From the NCBI GenBank assembly GCA_014607495.2, contig CP053149.1, forward strand, positions 11,978,120 through 12,042,119: DNA of 64,000 nucleotides, in the 5' to 3' direction. The position numbers and the translations under genes are program-made. The notes beneath the pieces were generated by a model. That model was not told the DNA's origin and did not search any database. It saw only the letters and a list, made by a program, of their open reading frames with translations. Below are positions 1 to 11,726 of the stretch, one piece after another. The first letter of the stretch is position 1; each line of letters begins with the position of its first letter. The stretch is from Carposina sasakii (lineage: Eukaryota; Arthropoda; Insecta; Lepidoptera; Carposinidae).

Positions 1-335
1 TACATTCTATTCTATGCAAGATTTTTTTGAACATAAAGAAAAATGACGCTATAGGCACAGCTTGTGTTAGCCTTGAGCCGGACCCTTGAATGATTGCATG
101 CTACTGCTGGTAAAATTTGTAAATTATAAGTGTTATTATTATTAAAATTTAAAAATCAATTGTGTCGCACTGCCTAACAATTTTGTAAATATACCAATGT
201 AGTTATTTTAAAGTAGGTAAAACTTTTTCTTGCCTGCTGTATGTTTATGGCTGTATAGGAGATTCTGTACTTATATAATCCACCACCTGTAATGTACCCT
301 ATACAATGGCAAATAAAGAAATTCTATTCTATTCA
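1..335 (+). repeat. Probable 3' tail of a non-LTR retroelement
   Basis: The stretch ends in a run of the type CAAATAAAGAAATTCTATTC, an AATAAA-like signal followed by a TTCTA microsatellite. Such tails are typical of insect LINE or SINE 3' ends. A matching ATTCTATTCTAT motif lies at the very start of the window, so a second copy may end there. No reverse-transcriptase coding sequence is visible. The family is not identified, and the 5' limit is arbitrary. Confidence 0.3.
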
Positions 336-3300
336 TATGTATCTAAATTTGTTGTTGTAAGTAAGTAGGTAATATTTTGATGTCTTGCATCTTATAATGT
401 GTAATTAATACATCAAAATTACCTACAAGTGGTAGGTGTCATGTTTTACGTATGTGGAACATAAAGGAAAAAACTGTAATCACAATTTAGCGAATCGTGC
501 GTGAAAATCGTATTGACTAGACATCGTCGCTGAATCACCGGCTTTTTATACTTACACATTTAGAGGAGCTGTGATTGGCATTTTACGGAGCACAAAGGAT
601 CTTTTGTGTCTATCATCTTAATGTGAGTCACTTTTTTCATCATTACTTAGGGACAAATTATTGCCTAACTCTGGGTAAAATAACATTACAACTACTATGA
701 AAATGTGCCACATTCTAAAACGTATTTTAAAGTTACGATTGAGCATATTCCTTACTAAACGAAATTATCTATTATGAAACAAAGAGACCAATCTATTGGC
801 GGTCACGAGCCGAGCCGAATACAGCGCAAAATTAATAAGTACATATGTGAAGATAACGCAGAAATGTTCGTAACCTTGGCCACATATTGAGTTTAAAAAC
901 GGACTAAACAAACAATTCGGTATGTGAATGATAGGCTTTACGATATATGGGAGATATACGTAGTGGAGACATACATGATAAGCTGACAATGAGGTAAGCG
1001 ACCTTAAAACTCACTTAACACTGCCCTAAGTAACTAAAATCGCTCCACTTTTCTGTAACAACATCAACGTGATTTTGATTGATATCAAAGTTTGAAATTT
1101 TAATCAGAGGCCTTTAATATCTATACTAGAATAAACTATATTAGAGCTCTCGGAACAAAAGTATTTCACGAAGATAGGATAAGTTAATATAGAGTTTGGA
1201 GAGTTTTCCTGCGCCTACAACAACAAACAGATATCATTCGACGCCAATAGCAGTCTTTCATTTCCGCGCCCACGTCACGGATTTCGGGCCCATTCCAATA
1301 CGTGTATCACCCGAAGATGGGTGAGCGTATTTTGGCGTACAATACGGAAATCACCTACGTTTCTCGCTGAAATGGAGCAACTATTTTTGTATTGGAAATT
1401 AATCTCGGTGCCATTCAATTGGTTTCCTAAGCCAAACAATGTTATCACATTAATTCGTCTTTGAACAAATGTAAGTTTAATGGAGGCTATAAATGTATTA
1501 TTATTATCGTTTCTTTTCTTTTTACTTAATTATATAAGTGAAATGTAATCTTAATAGGTATTACAGGTTACATCAGTCTATATTCGACGGGTCTGATGAA
1601 AAGCTATTACATAAGCAATGCCATTGAGATAGTATTAGAGACGGAGTTAACAGAAGCAATGTTAACTCCGATGGAGTTAATTAACATTTACGCGGAGTCA
1701 TCAAACAGGCGTTAGTCGAGGGGATCGGTCCAGAAGGAGCAAGTCCCGTTTCATCGTTTTTAATTAAATGCTCAAAAATGTATTTTCCTCACTTTTGTTT
1801 ACATATTTGGAAATGATTACATTTACTTATTTTTGTATACTTAAAATCACTTGGTAAAAGACCACCACCTGAAAGATTTCAAAATTAGGTTTCTCAGTTA
1901 ATTGGTATGAAGTGTTCAAAAGATGGCCGCCTTCGGGCAATAATTCCTATTGAAGTGTTACTATCCGCCAAACGATCTATGAGAAAAACGGCTACAGATA
2001 AATCACATGTGATGCCGCGCCGTGCTCCAAACGCGGGTTAGCCAATTACAGCGATGCGCTTCAAGGAAGTTAAGCAGTTTCTAAATTCTTCGTATATTTA
2101 ATTTAGCTTAATTGGTGTGTATCTACACGACCGTAGGCAGTCGACCGAGACTCTGAGCCTCATTGTTGGCAAAATTGTGTTTCAAAACGGTACCCTTGCG
2201 AATACAGGCGGCTCGGGGCCAGATGTCTTATCAATTATAATGTTTGTTCTTTTCAACACCTCTCTTGTAAGTATATTAAATTTTCGTTTAAATATCGGAT
2301 TAAAACTAAGAATAATAAAATACTTTTGAACATATTAGTTAACATAATTAAATTTTAATAAACATATTACAAGTTTGGAGCAAAGATTACGTCAAATATT
2401 ATGACTGAATAGTAATTTATTTTGAACTATTGAAGATGACACAAAAGGTAGGGCCAATAATCGGTAAGTGGGTGCGCATCAAAGCGATGATTGTGTGAAT
2501 ACAGGAAACAAACTCGCGCACCGTAAGCTGATGTGGACAAGTACCGCGTAGGCGCACCCCCGCTACCTTATTTATTTAATACCAATTGTCTATTTTAATA
2601 AATCTAATATTTGGAACAACGACATTCTTAAAATAACTGTCCAATACACGTGCAAGAGAGAACTAACGAGCAAAGCTTTAAATGGTTAATTATATCTATC
2701 GTAAAGGCAAATTGCCTGTGTAAGTGACTGATAAAAATAATTTACAAAAACAAGTTCAAGTTATTGGGAAGATTTCACTGGTATTAAATTGTATCCATTT
2801 AGGAATTGCGAGACTATCAATGATGTGAATAACATGTCGGTGTAAGTAAGACCACGCTGGCAATAAACATTGTTCTCGCATTGTTCTCCGGTTTCAGAAC
2901 AAGGAGAGAGGTGTGGTATTGGATTACACGTGCGTCCACTGGTAAACGTTAGCAGTTGGCATGTGTTAAGGTTTCTTGAGATTCGACCTTTCGATCATAG
3001 TCATAATTTGCTGAACTACTCAAATATTTTGTTAGGCAATATGTAGCTTGAATCCATCGAGAATTTGAACATGTAACTGTTATTTTATGTTCGCACTGAC
3101 GCAATATAGAGTAGAGAACATGGATCGACAATATTAAATATATTAGTATTAGGCACCTTGATATGCTATGATTGTACACATGTGTGTGGCTTGCGTTCGC
3201 GGCGTGGGACGGGCCAGTGCATTTTTTGCGGGTATGAGATGAACGGCAGGTCAACGACCCCTTTCTCTGGTCCTGACATCGAATTTTGCCAGCGACTCGC

Positions 3301-3772
3301 ATCTTAAAATCTAAAATGCATTGGAAGCGGATAAGTTTTGTGGATATCATACTATCTTCTAGTTTGTTTTATGGTGAATTGATGATATACCGACCTAAGT
3401 TAAATGTTTGAAAGTTTGGATTCCTATCAAAGTTATAAATCAGATTTTCTAAGTCACTAATTCACAAATTTAAGTGGCAATATTTCGAGTCGCGTGTCCA
3501 ATATGGATGGAACGGGCACGCATTGTAAGCAGGCAGTCGGCACAACGAAACATCTGTCCTGCTATCATTGCACTCATTAGACGCTTTAAACATTGCTCAA
3601 AACGCAAACGCCGGCTAATTAGCACTGTTGCTGTGCTTGGTTCTTTCCGTAAACTATGTAATGTTCATGATATGCCTAGACTATACATAACCTTTGCATG
3701 GAATTTCCCCAACGGTTAGTGAAGTTCATATTCCCTGAGCTTGCTGTCGTCTTTAAGGGTATACATGATATG
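336..3772. other. Non-coding, AT-rich stretch upstream of the candidate mbl promoter
   Basis: I see no exon, RNA gene or identifiable transposon here. The ORFs present are short, unconserved in appearance and often overlap on both strands. Two small perfect or near-perfect hairpins (365-426 and 1643-1669) are described under findings. Confidence 0.5.
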
Positions 3773-3781
3773 TTAATAATA

Positions 3782-3933
3782 TAAAATTATTAATAAAGAA
3801 ATGGAAAAAATTCTTCACCCGAGTAGGACTCGAACCCACGACCTCTGCATTCCGTGCCAGCGCTCTTACCACTGAGCTACCGGGTCAATTACTCGGATTA
3901 CAGATTTTACCATCTCTTTTTTAAATAATAATT
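3782..3933 (-). mobile_element. tRNA-derived SINE, copy 1
   Basis: On the minus strand, 3886 down to about 3815 reads as a tRNA-like head with an A-box (TAGCTCAGTGGTAAGAG) and a B-box (GGTTCGAGTCC), the internal RNA polymerase III promoter. A T-stem forms around the B-box. The anticodon arm is imperfect, so this is not a working tRNA gene. An AT-rich 3' region (TTTCTTTATTAATAATTTTA) follows. A second copy with the same head and flanks lies at 47472-47620 in the same orientation. A possible 9-bp target duplication TTAATAATA is present at 3773-3781 and 3934-3942, but it is AT-only and could be chance. Confidence 0.75.
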
Positions 3934-3942
3934 TTAATAATA

Positions 3943-5277
3943 GTTACCAGGTCGGTCAACTCCTGTTCATGGAAGGTGCAAAGGTAGACCGGGTTTTTGC
4001 AAAAATGGAAGAGAATTCTTTGACATACATATCCTAAGTCACACAGTGGCTTGTAAACTATAATAAGATTGGATACATTTATTTCAGGGCAGTGATTACG
4101 AAACTGTAATACATGATCGTCGATCCTTAAGTAGAAGAAAAAATTTTCATGTGCGGACAATGTGGTCAAAGCCATAATATGCTACAAGACTGATGAAACA
4201 ACTGAAAATGTGCTACATTAAATTATTAGTCTAGTGAACATAATATAATTACTAGTTGTAAACTAAACAATCCTATTGTTATATCATGTCTGACTCTACA
4301 TCCACTAATAAATTTAATGCATCCTTAAATATGTAATTAACATTAAAAATCACTGAAATTTAATGAACATCCCGAGTTGAAGGCTCTATTAAGCTGGCCT
4401 TGTACCGGCCATTGCCATCGACAATTTCGTCTGCACTCTAAAGATGATACAGCGGCACTTGAAAAAATGCTAGGTATTGAATCAAACGGCTGTAAGAAGT
4501 GTATAAACGAGCTTTTAGAAGTCACGCTCTACGGCTTGCCGGCAAAAACTAGCACACGTCTGTCTCGTGGCTCGGGCCGTTCGTTCGTATGCTATGATCA
4601 TTAAGATATAAACCCATAGCTAGTGGCTAATTTCCCCATTACATGCACTGGACGCTCTGGGCCGAAGAGTCTGGTGGTAATTTCTTGTGGGCCACAGAGC
4701 TCTGCAGATATAGCCTAACTAAGGCATTGCTCTTCTAAGTGTTGGTTTTGAATTCAATAATCTTACTTAACATACAGCTTGTGCATGATACGAAGTGGTT
4801 GGCAAGCGTTGTCCTCGGACGGGTCACGCGTCGCACGCAAACTCGTTCTGTGGCCGCACTTTCGCCGACTTTGCTGCGCCGGCGCCGCTGTTGCTGACTT
4901 GCTTGCACACTGTCCTTCTCCCCTTCTCGCCCACCAACCCGGCCCAAAGACGGGTCTGCGACTGGTGTCTGCATCCCACTAGTGTCGAAATTTCCTTTTG
5001 TTCTGTTTTTGCAAATATGAGGTTTATTTGCAGAGATAGCTTCAGAATCTGTTCAATTTATCCCCTGAGGCAATCCCTTTAGATCAAGAATACAGGCTAA
5101 CCTGTATTATCTGTCCAATGGAATCATTAAATGAGGATTGAGTAAAGCCTAACGGAACTTTCATTGAAAACCCACTTAGCTACCTACCATACCATAAAAG
5201 ATTTACATTGCAAATATTTGAAACAAAAAAGTCTTGTGCTCAAGAAGTGGAAGTAATAGTTGAAACACATTGACCGG
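3943..5277. other. Non-coding stretch before the CpG-rich region
   Basis: I find no supported gene. GC content rises at about 4790-4980, with several CpG-rich patches, before the stronger island at 5278. Short overlapping ORFs on both strands here follow from that composition. A piece around 4395-4510 gives a TGHCH-like peptide faintly like retroelement RNase H tails; I did not accept it. Confidence 0.45.
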
Positions 5278-5911
5278 CTAAAACTCGAGTCGACACAATC
5301 GACGGGGCGGGCGGAAGTGTGGCAGTGGCGAAAAGCTCGCAACTGCATGAGGAGAAAGGAAGCGGCGCGGTGTGATAAGGCGGCCGGCTGGCGGGCTTGG
5401 CGGAGGGGTGAGGGGAGCGGGCGTGGCGTTTGGGGGACCTGGGGTGTGGGGGGCAAAGTGCGCGCGCAACAAGCCCCCGCGCCACGCCGCTTGCCTCCCG
5501 TCAGTCGCCTGCCGACTCCGCTTGTGCTTGTGTGACTCGCGCTGCTCCGTGCACCGCACTCGTGCTCCGAACACGACGCGTGCCGACCCGCCGCGAACCG
5601 CGACCTCTACGCTACCGGCGAATCGTTCTCACAACTTAAGTGCATCTTGCTATGTCATAACTTTTGGACAATTCGCAATCCCTTACCCGGCTTGTTTATA
5701 TCCCTCATCATGTAAGTGTAATGCTCGTTCTTTTAGAATGCGATACGATCTCCTCGAATTCGGAACTCGCTCCGAAGTGACGTGAAAGTTTGTGTTTTGT
5801 TAAGTCTAGTGTTTTAAGGTTGTATAAGTGTTAATATTTCTTGTGACTACTAAATTGAATCATCGGCGATTTCCGAAATTCGGCGCAAAACTTTCCATCG
5901 GCCTGAGCGAG
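5278..5911 (+). promoter_or_regulatory. mbl: CpG-rich candidate promoter and non-coding first exon of mbl
   Basis: This is the strongest GC/CpG island upstream of the mbl coding exon. It holds a GC box (GGGGCGGGC, about 5304) and an arthropod-type initiator TCAGTC at 5501-5506, with no TATA motif 30 bases upstream. No long conserved ORF crosses it, which suits a 5' UTR. Two possible splice donors follow: CAT|GTAAGT with GT at 5712, and GCG|GTATGT with GT at 5914. Either could join to the acceptor at 13589-13590. The link to mbl rests on order, strand and composition only; it could instead serve another transcript or an alternative mbl isoform. Confidence 0.35.
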
Positions 5912-7966
5912 CGGTATGTTGTAGTGGCATTTTCTGTGGGTTTAGCCGCTCGCTCTGATGGTGCTCGGGCCGCATGAGATCCGCCTGGTGGCCTCGCTCG
6001 CTGCAGCTTTTCGCACGGGCCCAAACTTAAAGCTTTCATCGATATTGCCTATAATGTAAAAGTTTCTGCTAAGTAGAACTCTTCCCTAATCCCCCTGGCG
6101 AAACTTTCTTACCTCATTACTCAACTCTGTCGAAATATAGTTCTTTGTGTCCCTGTTATATTTCCTCGTATTATGAGTTTTCCTCGTAATTCATCTAATA
6201 CTTGGTGAAGAGATTTACTGCTCTGAGAATTTTTAGCATTGGAACTCTATGTTTTCTATCGGTTACATTATTCATGCTAAGAATTTTTTTGTGCATACAA
6301 CTTTCATGTGGGTATGTGTGTTATCATTTTTATCTCTGATAAAACGCTTGTAAAATTTTATAATCCGGTCGGTACGATATCAAGAACATTTCAAATCGAT
6401 AAAATCAAATGTACCAAATGAAATCATAACGTGATTAAAAATACAATGTGTAGTAGCAGTAACCTTTTCTTCCTTTACCAGAAACGTGATATTTTACATT
6501 ATTTTAAAGATACATAAAGGTTTCACTTCCTTTATACATATGTCCTCAACAGATTTTATGTATCAGTATGTACAGTCATTAACTTAGCTTTCCTATGTTT
6601 TACTAATAGAATGCCAAAGTAAGTATCTACCTACTCACAGTTCTTGTGAATTATTGTTATTTATACCTGATAGTAAATTTTTTCGTATGTCGAAGTTCAA
6701 ATATTAACGAATAACCCGAAGTCCGTACCAAGCTGCAAACTTTTCCAATTTTCGTCCGTGCTCTATCTTTCATATTTCCATTATAGGTTATTATACATTA
6801 TATCTGCAACCGACACTGAAATAAAATAGTCACTGTCAAATAATTTGCTTCCACAATTGGCTCAATTCTAAATTAGTCTACTCAAATCTGCTAAGTCTGT
6901 CTCTCCCATCTTTAGTTTACTTTCAGAGATATCATTCGGTAACATTATTCTGTGTCATCAAACATTCATTGGTTTCAAATCCATTGCCTTCCTTTCTCTA
7001 TCTCTTATTATTTTCATTATTTTTATTTGGAAGTTTATTTCGTTGCACAGTGTGTAAATCCCAGATTATACAAATCTACTCGCAGTCTAAACCATAATTA
7101 AATCTGTTACTCTTCTTGTACTATGCTGTTCAGATTTTATATGTTTTTTATCTATATTTCAATGGCATAACCCCTTACCATGCATTCAGTGTACCATTTT
7201 AAAATATAATTCTGCTAGAAAAAACATATTTGGCCGTTCAAGCGACAGCTGGCACGCTACCTGCTCACAATGCCCTTCGTCAACAGAGGGTCCGCCGAGC
7301 TCCACTTTATTGTTCCCATATTCCATTATTCCACAAAACTAACAGTGTATTCTAGCTGAAAAATACGCTATCAACTTCCCTGTGTGTCCTAAATATAGAC
7401 CTAGTAACCGTATAACAGGAAATATGACAACTTGTCGTTATCATCGTAACAGCTGCGGTGAAACTTGGGGATAATAACTCTGTAATTAATGCTAATAATT
7501 TCGCAAAGGAATTAAAAAGGTATTTATTTTGTTTACCGCTTAGCATCAAATTGCGTACTTAACATACTATAAGAGAAATTACAGTAGTAAAATTAATTAT
7601 TAAATTATAATAATTTGTCGAGCATTTATTGCATAAAGTTTTTATATTGTAGAGATAACGTGCGTATTCGTTTGAATGATAAATTCCTTGACGTGAGCGG
7701 TTGTGCAATCAGATATTAATAAAATCATTTGCAGCGTGGTAAAGGATTAATTTAGTTAAAAAGTGTTAAAACCTGAATACGTTGGTATGACTCTGTTATC
7801 AGAGCCATTATCTTATCCGTGTGAAAATTAAACGGATGTGACACACACAGAAAAGTAACAGATTACGTGACCAAATTAATCACTGATAACACCATTATTG
7901 CAAGTTATAGCTAAAGTCAAGTGCTTTATGGAAAACATACAATTATTTCGATGCATTTAAGCATTA

Positions 7967-8030
7967 TTGGGGGAGGCATATGTTCAGCAATGCTAAGATG
8001 GACTTCTCAAGGCTAAGAATGATGATGATG
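7967..8030 (+). repeat. Degraded retroposon 3' tail of the GGGGGAGGC family
   Basis: The sequence reads TTGGGGGAGGCATATGTTCA, then a GGACTTCTCAAGGCTA segment and a GATGATGATG tail. It is a diverged match to the repeats at 15175, 43943 and 46272, which share GGGGGAGGCCTAC and CAGTGGACTGCAA. These short tails with trinucleotide ends look like 3' ends of retroposed elements. Assignment is by resemblance only. Confidence 0.4.
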
Positions 8031-11000
8031 AACCATAAATTCAGGTGTTATATACGATAATTTTATTCTTTGAAGACCTATAATCATAACATACTATAAA
8101 CATACATCCTGTTTTATTACTCAGGGTACTCTGATCACATATCTTCTTCAGGTCCAAATTATTGTTGTATTTTATCACTTCGTTAAAAACAATTTACTTT
8201 CATATTCTCTGCAATAATACGAACAGAAGAAAAGCGCATTTCAGGGTCGGGCGAGGCAAAAATTTTTCGAGAGCAAATATTTATACCAACCCAAAATGCT
8301 TTGTACGCGTTGTTGTGTTTTATGTTTGTTAATGCTATCCGTGTAATGTGGGCACCGACACTGGGTTCGATAAGACTGCACATTAACGGGCCCAGTGCAG
8401 CGATAGCGGCGGAATCGTGTAATTTGCGCCTCGTAAATTTAAGCCGTCGCAAATTTTTCGCCTCTCTCGCTAATTACGAGCCCGCTTCGTCCCTAGGGAC
8501 GGCTAAATGTGCCTCGTGCACGTCCCGAATGCTAGTAGAACTAGTTGCGATCTGTTTTACCCTGGTTGTACGTTAAACAATGGCCTTTGTTTTGGCTATA
8601 GGGACTAAGTTATGTTACGTGCCTTGCTAATCAGTCAGAACAATAACGGTTCTACATTAAAAATCTTGTATTATTATAGATGTAACCTTATTGTTATTTT
8701 ATTGAGTGGAATTTATAGATTATGTGAATACATACGTACATTCTTTAACTTCGATATTTTTGCCATCTGCCTTATTCATTTCTAATATTTCTATGCATTT
8801 GTTGGTATTAAAGGTCTCTCCAATAAACATTATGATGTAGTATTAATTGAAAGTATTGCACATAACTAAAGTTTAGAAAACATCTTACCTACTTTAGTGG
8901 TAAAAATACCAATTTTCCTCAATGTTTTCGAGTGACGGAGTGAATCAGCGCATGCATAGCCGATGTACCTACCTAGAACCGCGCGCAGCATAACAAATAG
9001 TGACATCACTCCCCAACTCTCGCAAAACGCACCTAACGAACACCTGCCCGACCGAACCAATTTCAACCATCGTCCGCGTATTTAAAATGTGTTTTACTTA
9101 ATTTTCCACTACCAAATGTCTCTAATATTACATAGTTCCAAATATCTCATAATTAGATTTACTGTGTAGAGAACATAACTATAAACAATCCTTGTACGCA
9201 TTACTCAATGCGTTCGAATAGCGATATGGTTTGACAACAGATTTCATGGTCTATTTTCTTAACACTGTCGTACTAAAAATTTACTGACACAAGTTTAGTA
9301 CTACGTATGAAACCAATTAACGTCATAAAAATGTTACTGATGTCGACTCTGTTTATGTTTATGATGTTATTGTCTGTACCAAATAAGTATTTGAATTGCA
9401 TTCGGGCAGAAAATTCAATAAAGCAGAACTATTATATGTAAATGTCTAAGGAGAGCATTCATAAATTAAAATAGGTATGATTTCTGAAATATATAACAGG
9501 TTTTGTCATAAGGGTTCATGAATCATGACATTAAAGATTTAAATTAGCTAAAACTTACAAATATGTTTAGAATAATTATGTTATAGAAGTAAATTAATTA
9601 ACAAAAGCCGCAATCAACACACTTAACATTGGAGAGTGACTAGTTTTGACAAGAGGCCTCGTTTGTTATTTAGGAAGCCACCACGTGTAGATGACGATGG
9701 CAAGCATCCAGTTGAGATACCTATCACGTAACCTTCAAATCACATAATAAGGCAAATCCACAAGCGTAGGTAGGTATGCCCATAATCCTATTAGGTGCTA
9801 TCGCTCGCTAGTGTCTCTACCAGAAAATTTTGCTTAGCTTTCTGAGAAATTCTTGAAGACAATAATTCCCCGACTATATCTAATATGTAGAAGACCCTGA
9901 GCTCCGGATTTTATGTAAATATACTAGACTACTAGAGATAAGTAGTGCATAAAATTATTGCGTCTGGCGCAACGCCGATGGAGCATATCGAAGGCGACGT
10001 GGTTTGTGCAGCGGCTGCGGTGAAGCGCGACTCGACACCACTTCCCAAGGTCGAGTAGTGTCTGCACTCAATTACGTCTTTACAAATTGTGTTATCCTTG
10101 GATACTATTCTATACTTTTTGTAAGGTCATTGTTATTCGTTACTTTTTGCGAGATTGATTGCTTCGAATTTCCAAGTTGATCTGCTGATCGAAGTAAAAA
10201 AAGTAATCGGTTCGGTGACATAAAAAACATGATAATACCTATTATGATATACCGAAAAGCATGTTATGCTAATTTAAATAGTTAGTTCCGGTGATGATAC
10301 GTTGACTCGTCGATAAAGAGAACTAAAATGTTGCGTCATATGAATAAAACTGCATGCAACTCATATCTGTAATCCGTTCAGAGTTTTGCAAGACAATTAT
10401 TCTGCCTCTTCGTTTCATTCGCGGTTTAATTAATTACTATGTATAACAACGTAAATTTTTTCCAATTCCATCAGAATGTATCGTTAAAGATATTGTTGTC
10501 AGTTCAATGAAATTCGTCGCGAAATTAATTACAACCAACCTCTTTTGTTTTTGAAATGTTAAATATTCGCTAGTGAAGGAACAGAGAATTTGAAGCTGAA
10601 ACAATAATGGTTATGTCGTAAATGATGAGACAAGCATTATAATAGCAAGAACACAACCATAAAAATATCTGACATAAAAAAAACAAAATCCAATGTTATT
10701 TTTAAATTGCTAATTATTTATTTATTTTATTTACCAAAATCCACAGCACTTAGAATAGTACCGAGTTTAGCATTCTATCATCATAACATACTGTCATTTA
10801 TGGATTTTCTGGAAGAGATTGGAATACCTCTCTAATAGCTACCCAAAGGGCTGTCTGTCTAAATTGCAAAATCCAAATCTTCTAATTATTTTTAGTTACT
10901 TGTATAATTCAGTTATTGTCAAATTTGTAACAAGTGACAGGCGCCGCTGATATTTAGTGACGAGGGCAAATGTTCCTTTCTCTAGCCTGAACTGCGGCTC

Positions 11001-11654
11001 GACCTTAGCCTGCTTTTTGCACGGTTACTTTACTGTATGCTGAATAAAAATTATTCACTTGCAATATTCAACTTTGTTGGGGTTTTTAGACCAGTAAAGT
11101 TTTTATCTTGATCTTTGCTATTTGGCGAATATAGATCATACGTGTTTTGCAATTGGCAACATCAGAACTTATCTAGTTTCATCTGCGAACCTTGCGCTTT
11201 AAGGGAGATGGTTATCATCATCATTATCATCATGGTATACTTATTTATGATCACACCAGTATTCACCGTAAGAGCAACTATACTTGTTACACTATTTCAT
11301 CAGAACCTCCTTTTTACTCAATTCGGATAAGTAAGAACAGTTTTATTCAAAACATTTTACTTGAAAGTCATTTAGTATAAGGTTGATTGAATGCCACTAT
11401 TTAATTAAAATAAAATATTTCATAGATATTCAATAGTTATGGAGTTATGAACCTACATTCATTAAATATCAATGCAGTAAATATAAATATCTTACCAAAG
11501 TTCAAATGTTACGTCAGCTCAGTGAAAGGTGCGGTAGAGTGATTCTAACATAGTTCATGTTAGCTAACTTAGTTATAATATCAACGGTCTATGTATTCAT
11601 AATATTAACCTTCACTTAAGCATTTTCAGATATTGCGCTCGAAACATTCAGATT

Positions 11655-11726
11655 GTCTTGATAGCTCAGTGGTGAGAGCGCCCTCCGTGTCGGCGGGAGG
11701 CCCAGGTTCGAGTCCCGGTCAAGACC
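11655..11726 (+). mobile_element. tRNA-like SINE head
   Basis: The sequence folds almost as a tRNA. There is a perfect 7-bp acceptor stem (GTCTTGA with TCAAGAC), a perfect 4-bp D stem (GCTC/GAGC), an A-box TAGCTCAGTGGTGAGAG and a B-box GGTTCGAGTCC in a T arm with one mismatch. The anticodon arm is wrong for a functional tRNA: the best 5-bp stem (CCTCC/GGAGG) encloses 9 bases rather than 7. I therefore call it the head of a SINE or a tRNA pseudogene. The element probably continues past 11726 (GACCATAGATGTGG...), but I cannot place its end. Confidence 0.6.

Noticed and set aside
4377..4604. ORF with TGHCH and CKKC motifs resembling a retroelement RNase H tail
   Set aside because: The resemblance is limited to a few residues and the surrounding protein does not fit; too weak without a search.
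5184..5785. Several overlapping ORFs up to 137 codons on both strands
   Set aside because: All follow from the stop-poor GC-rich island. Their Pro/Arg/Ala-rich content and mutual overlap fit composition, not selection.
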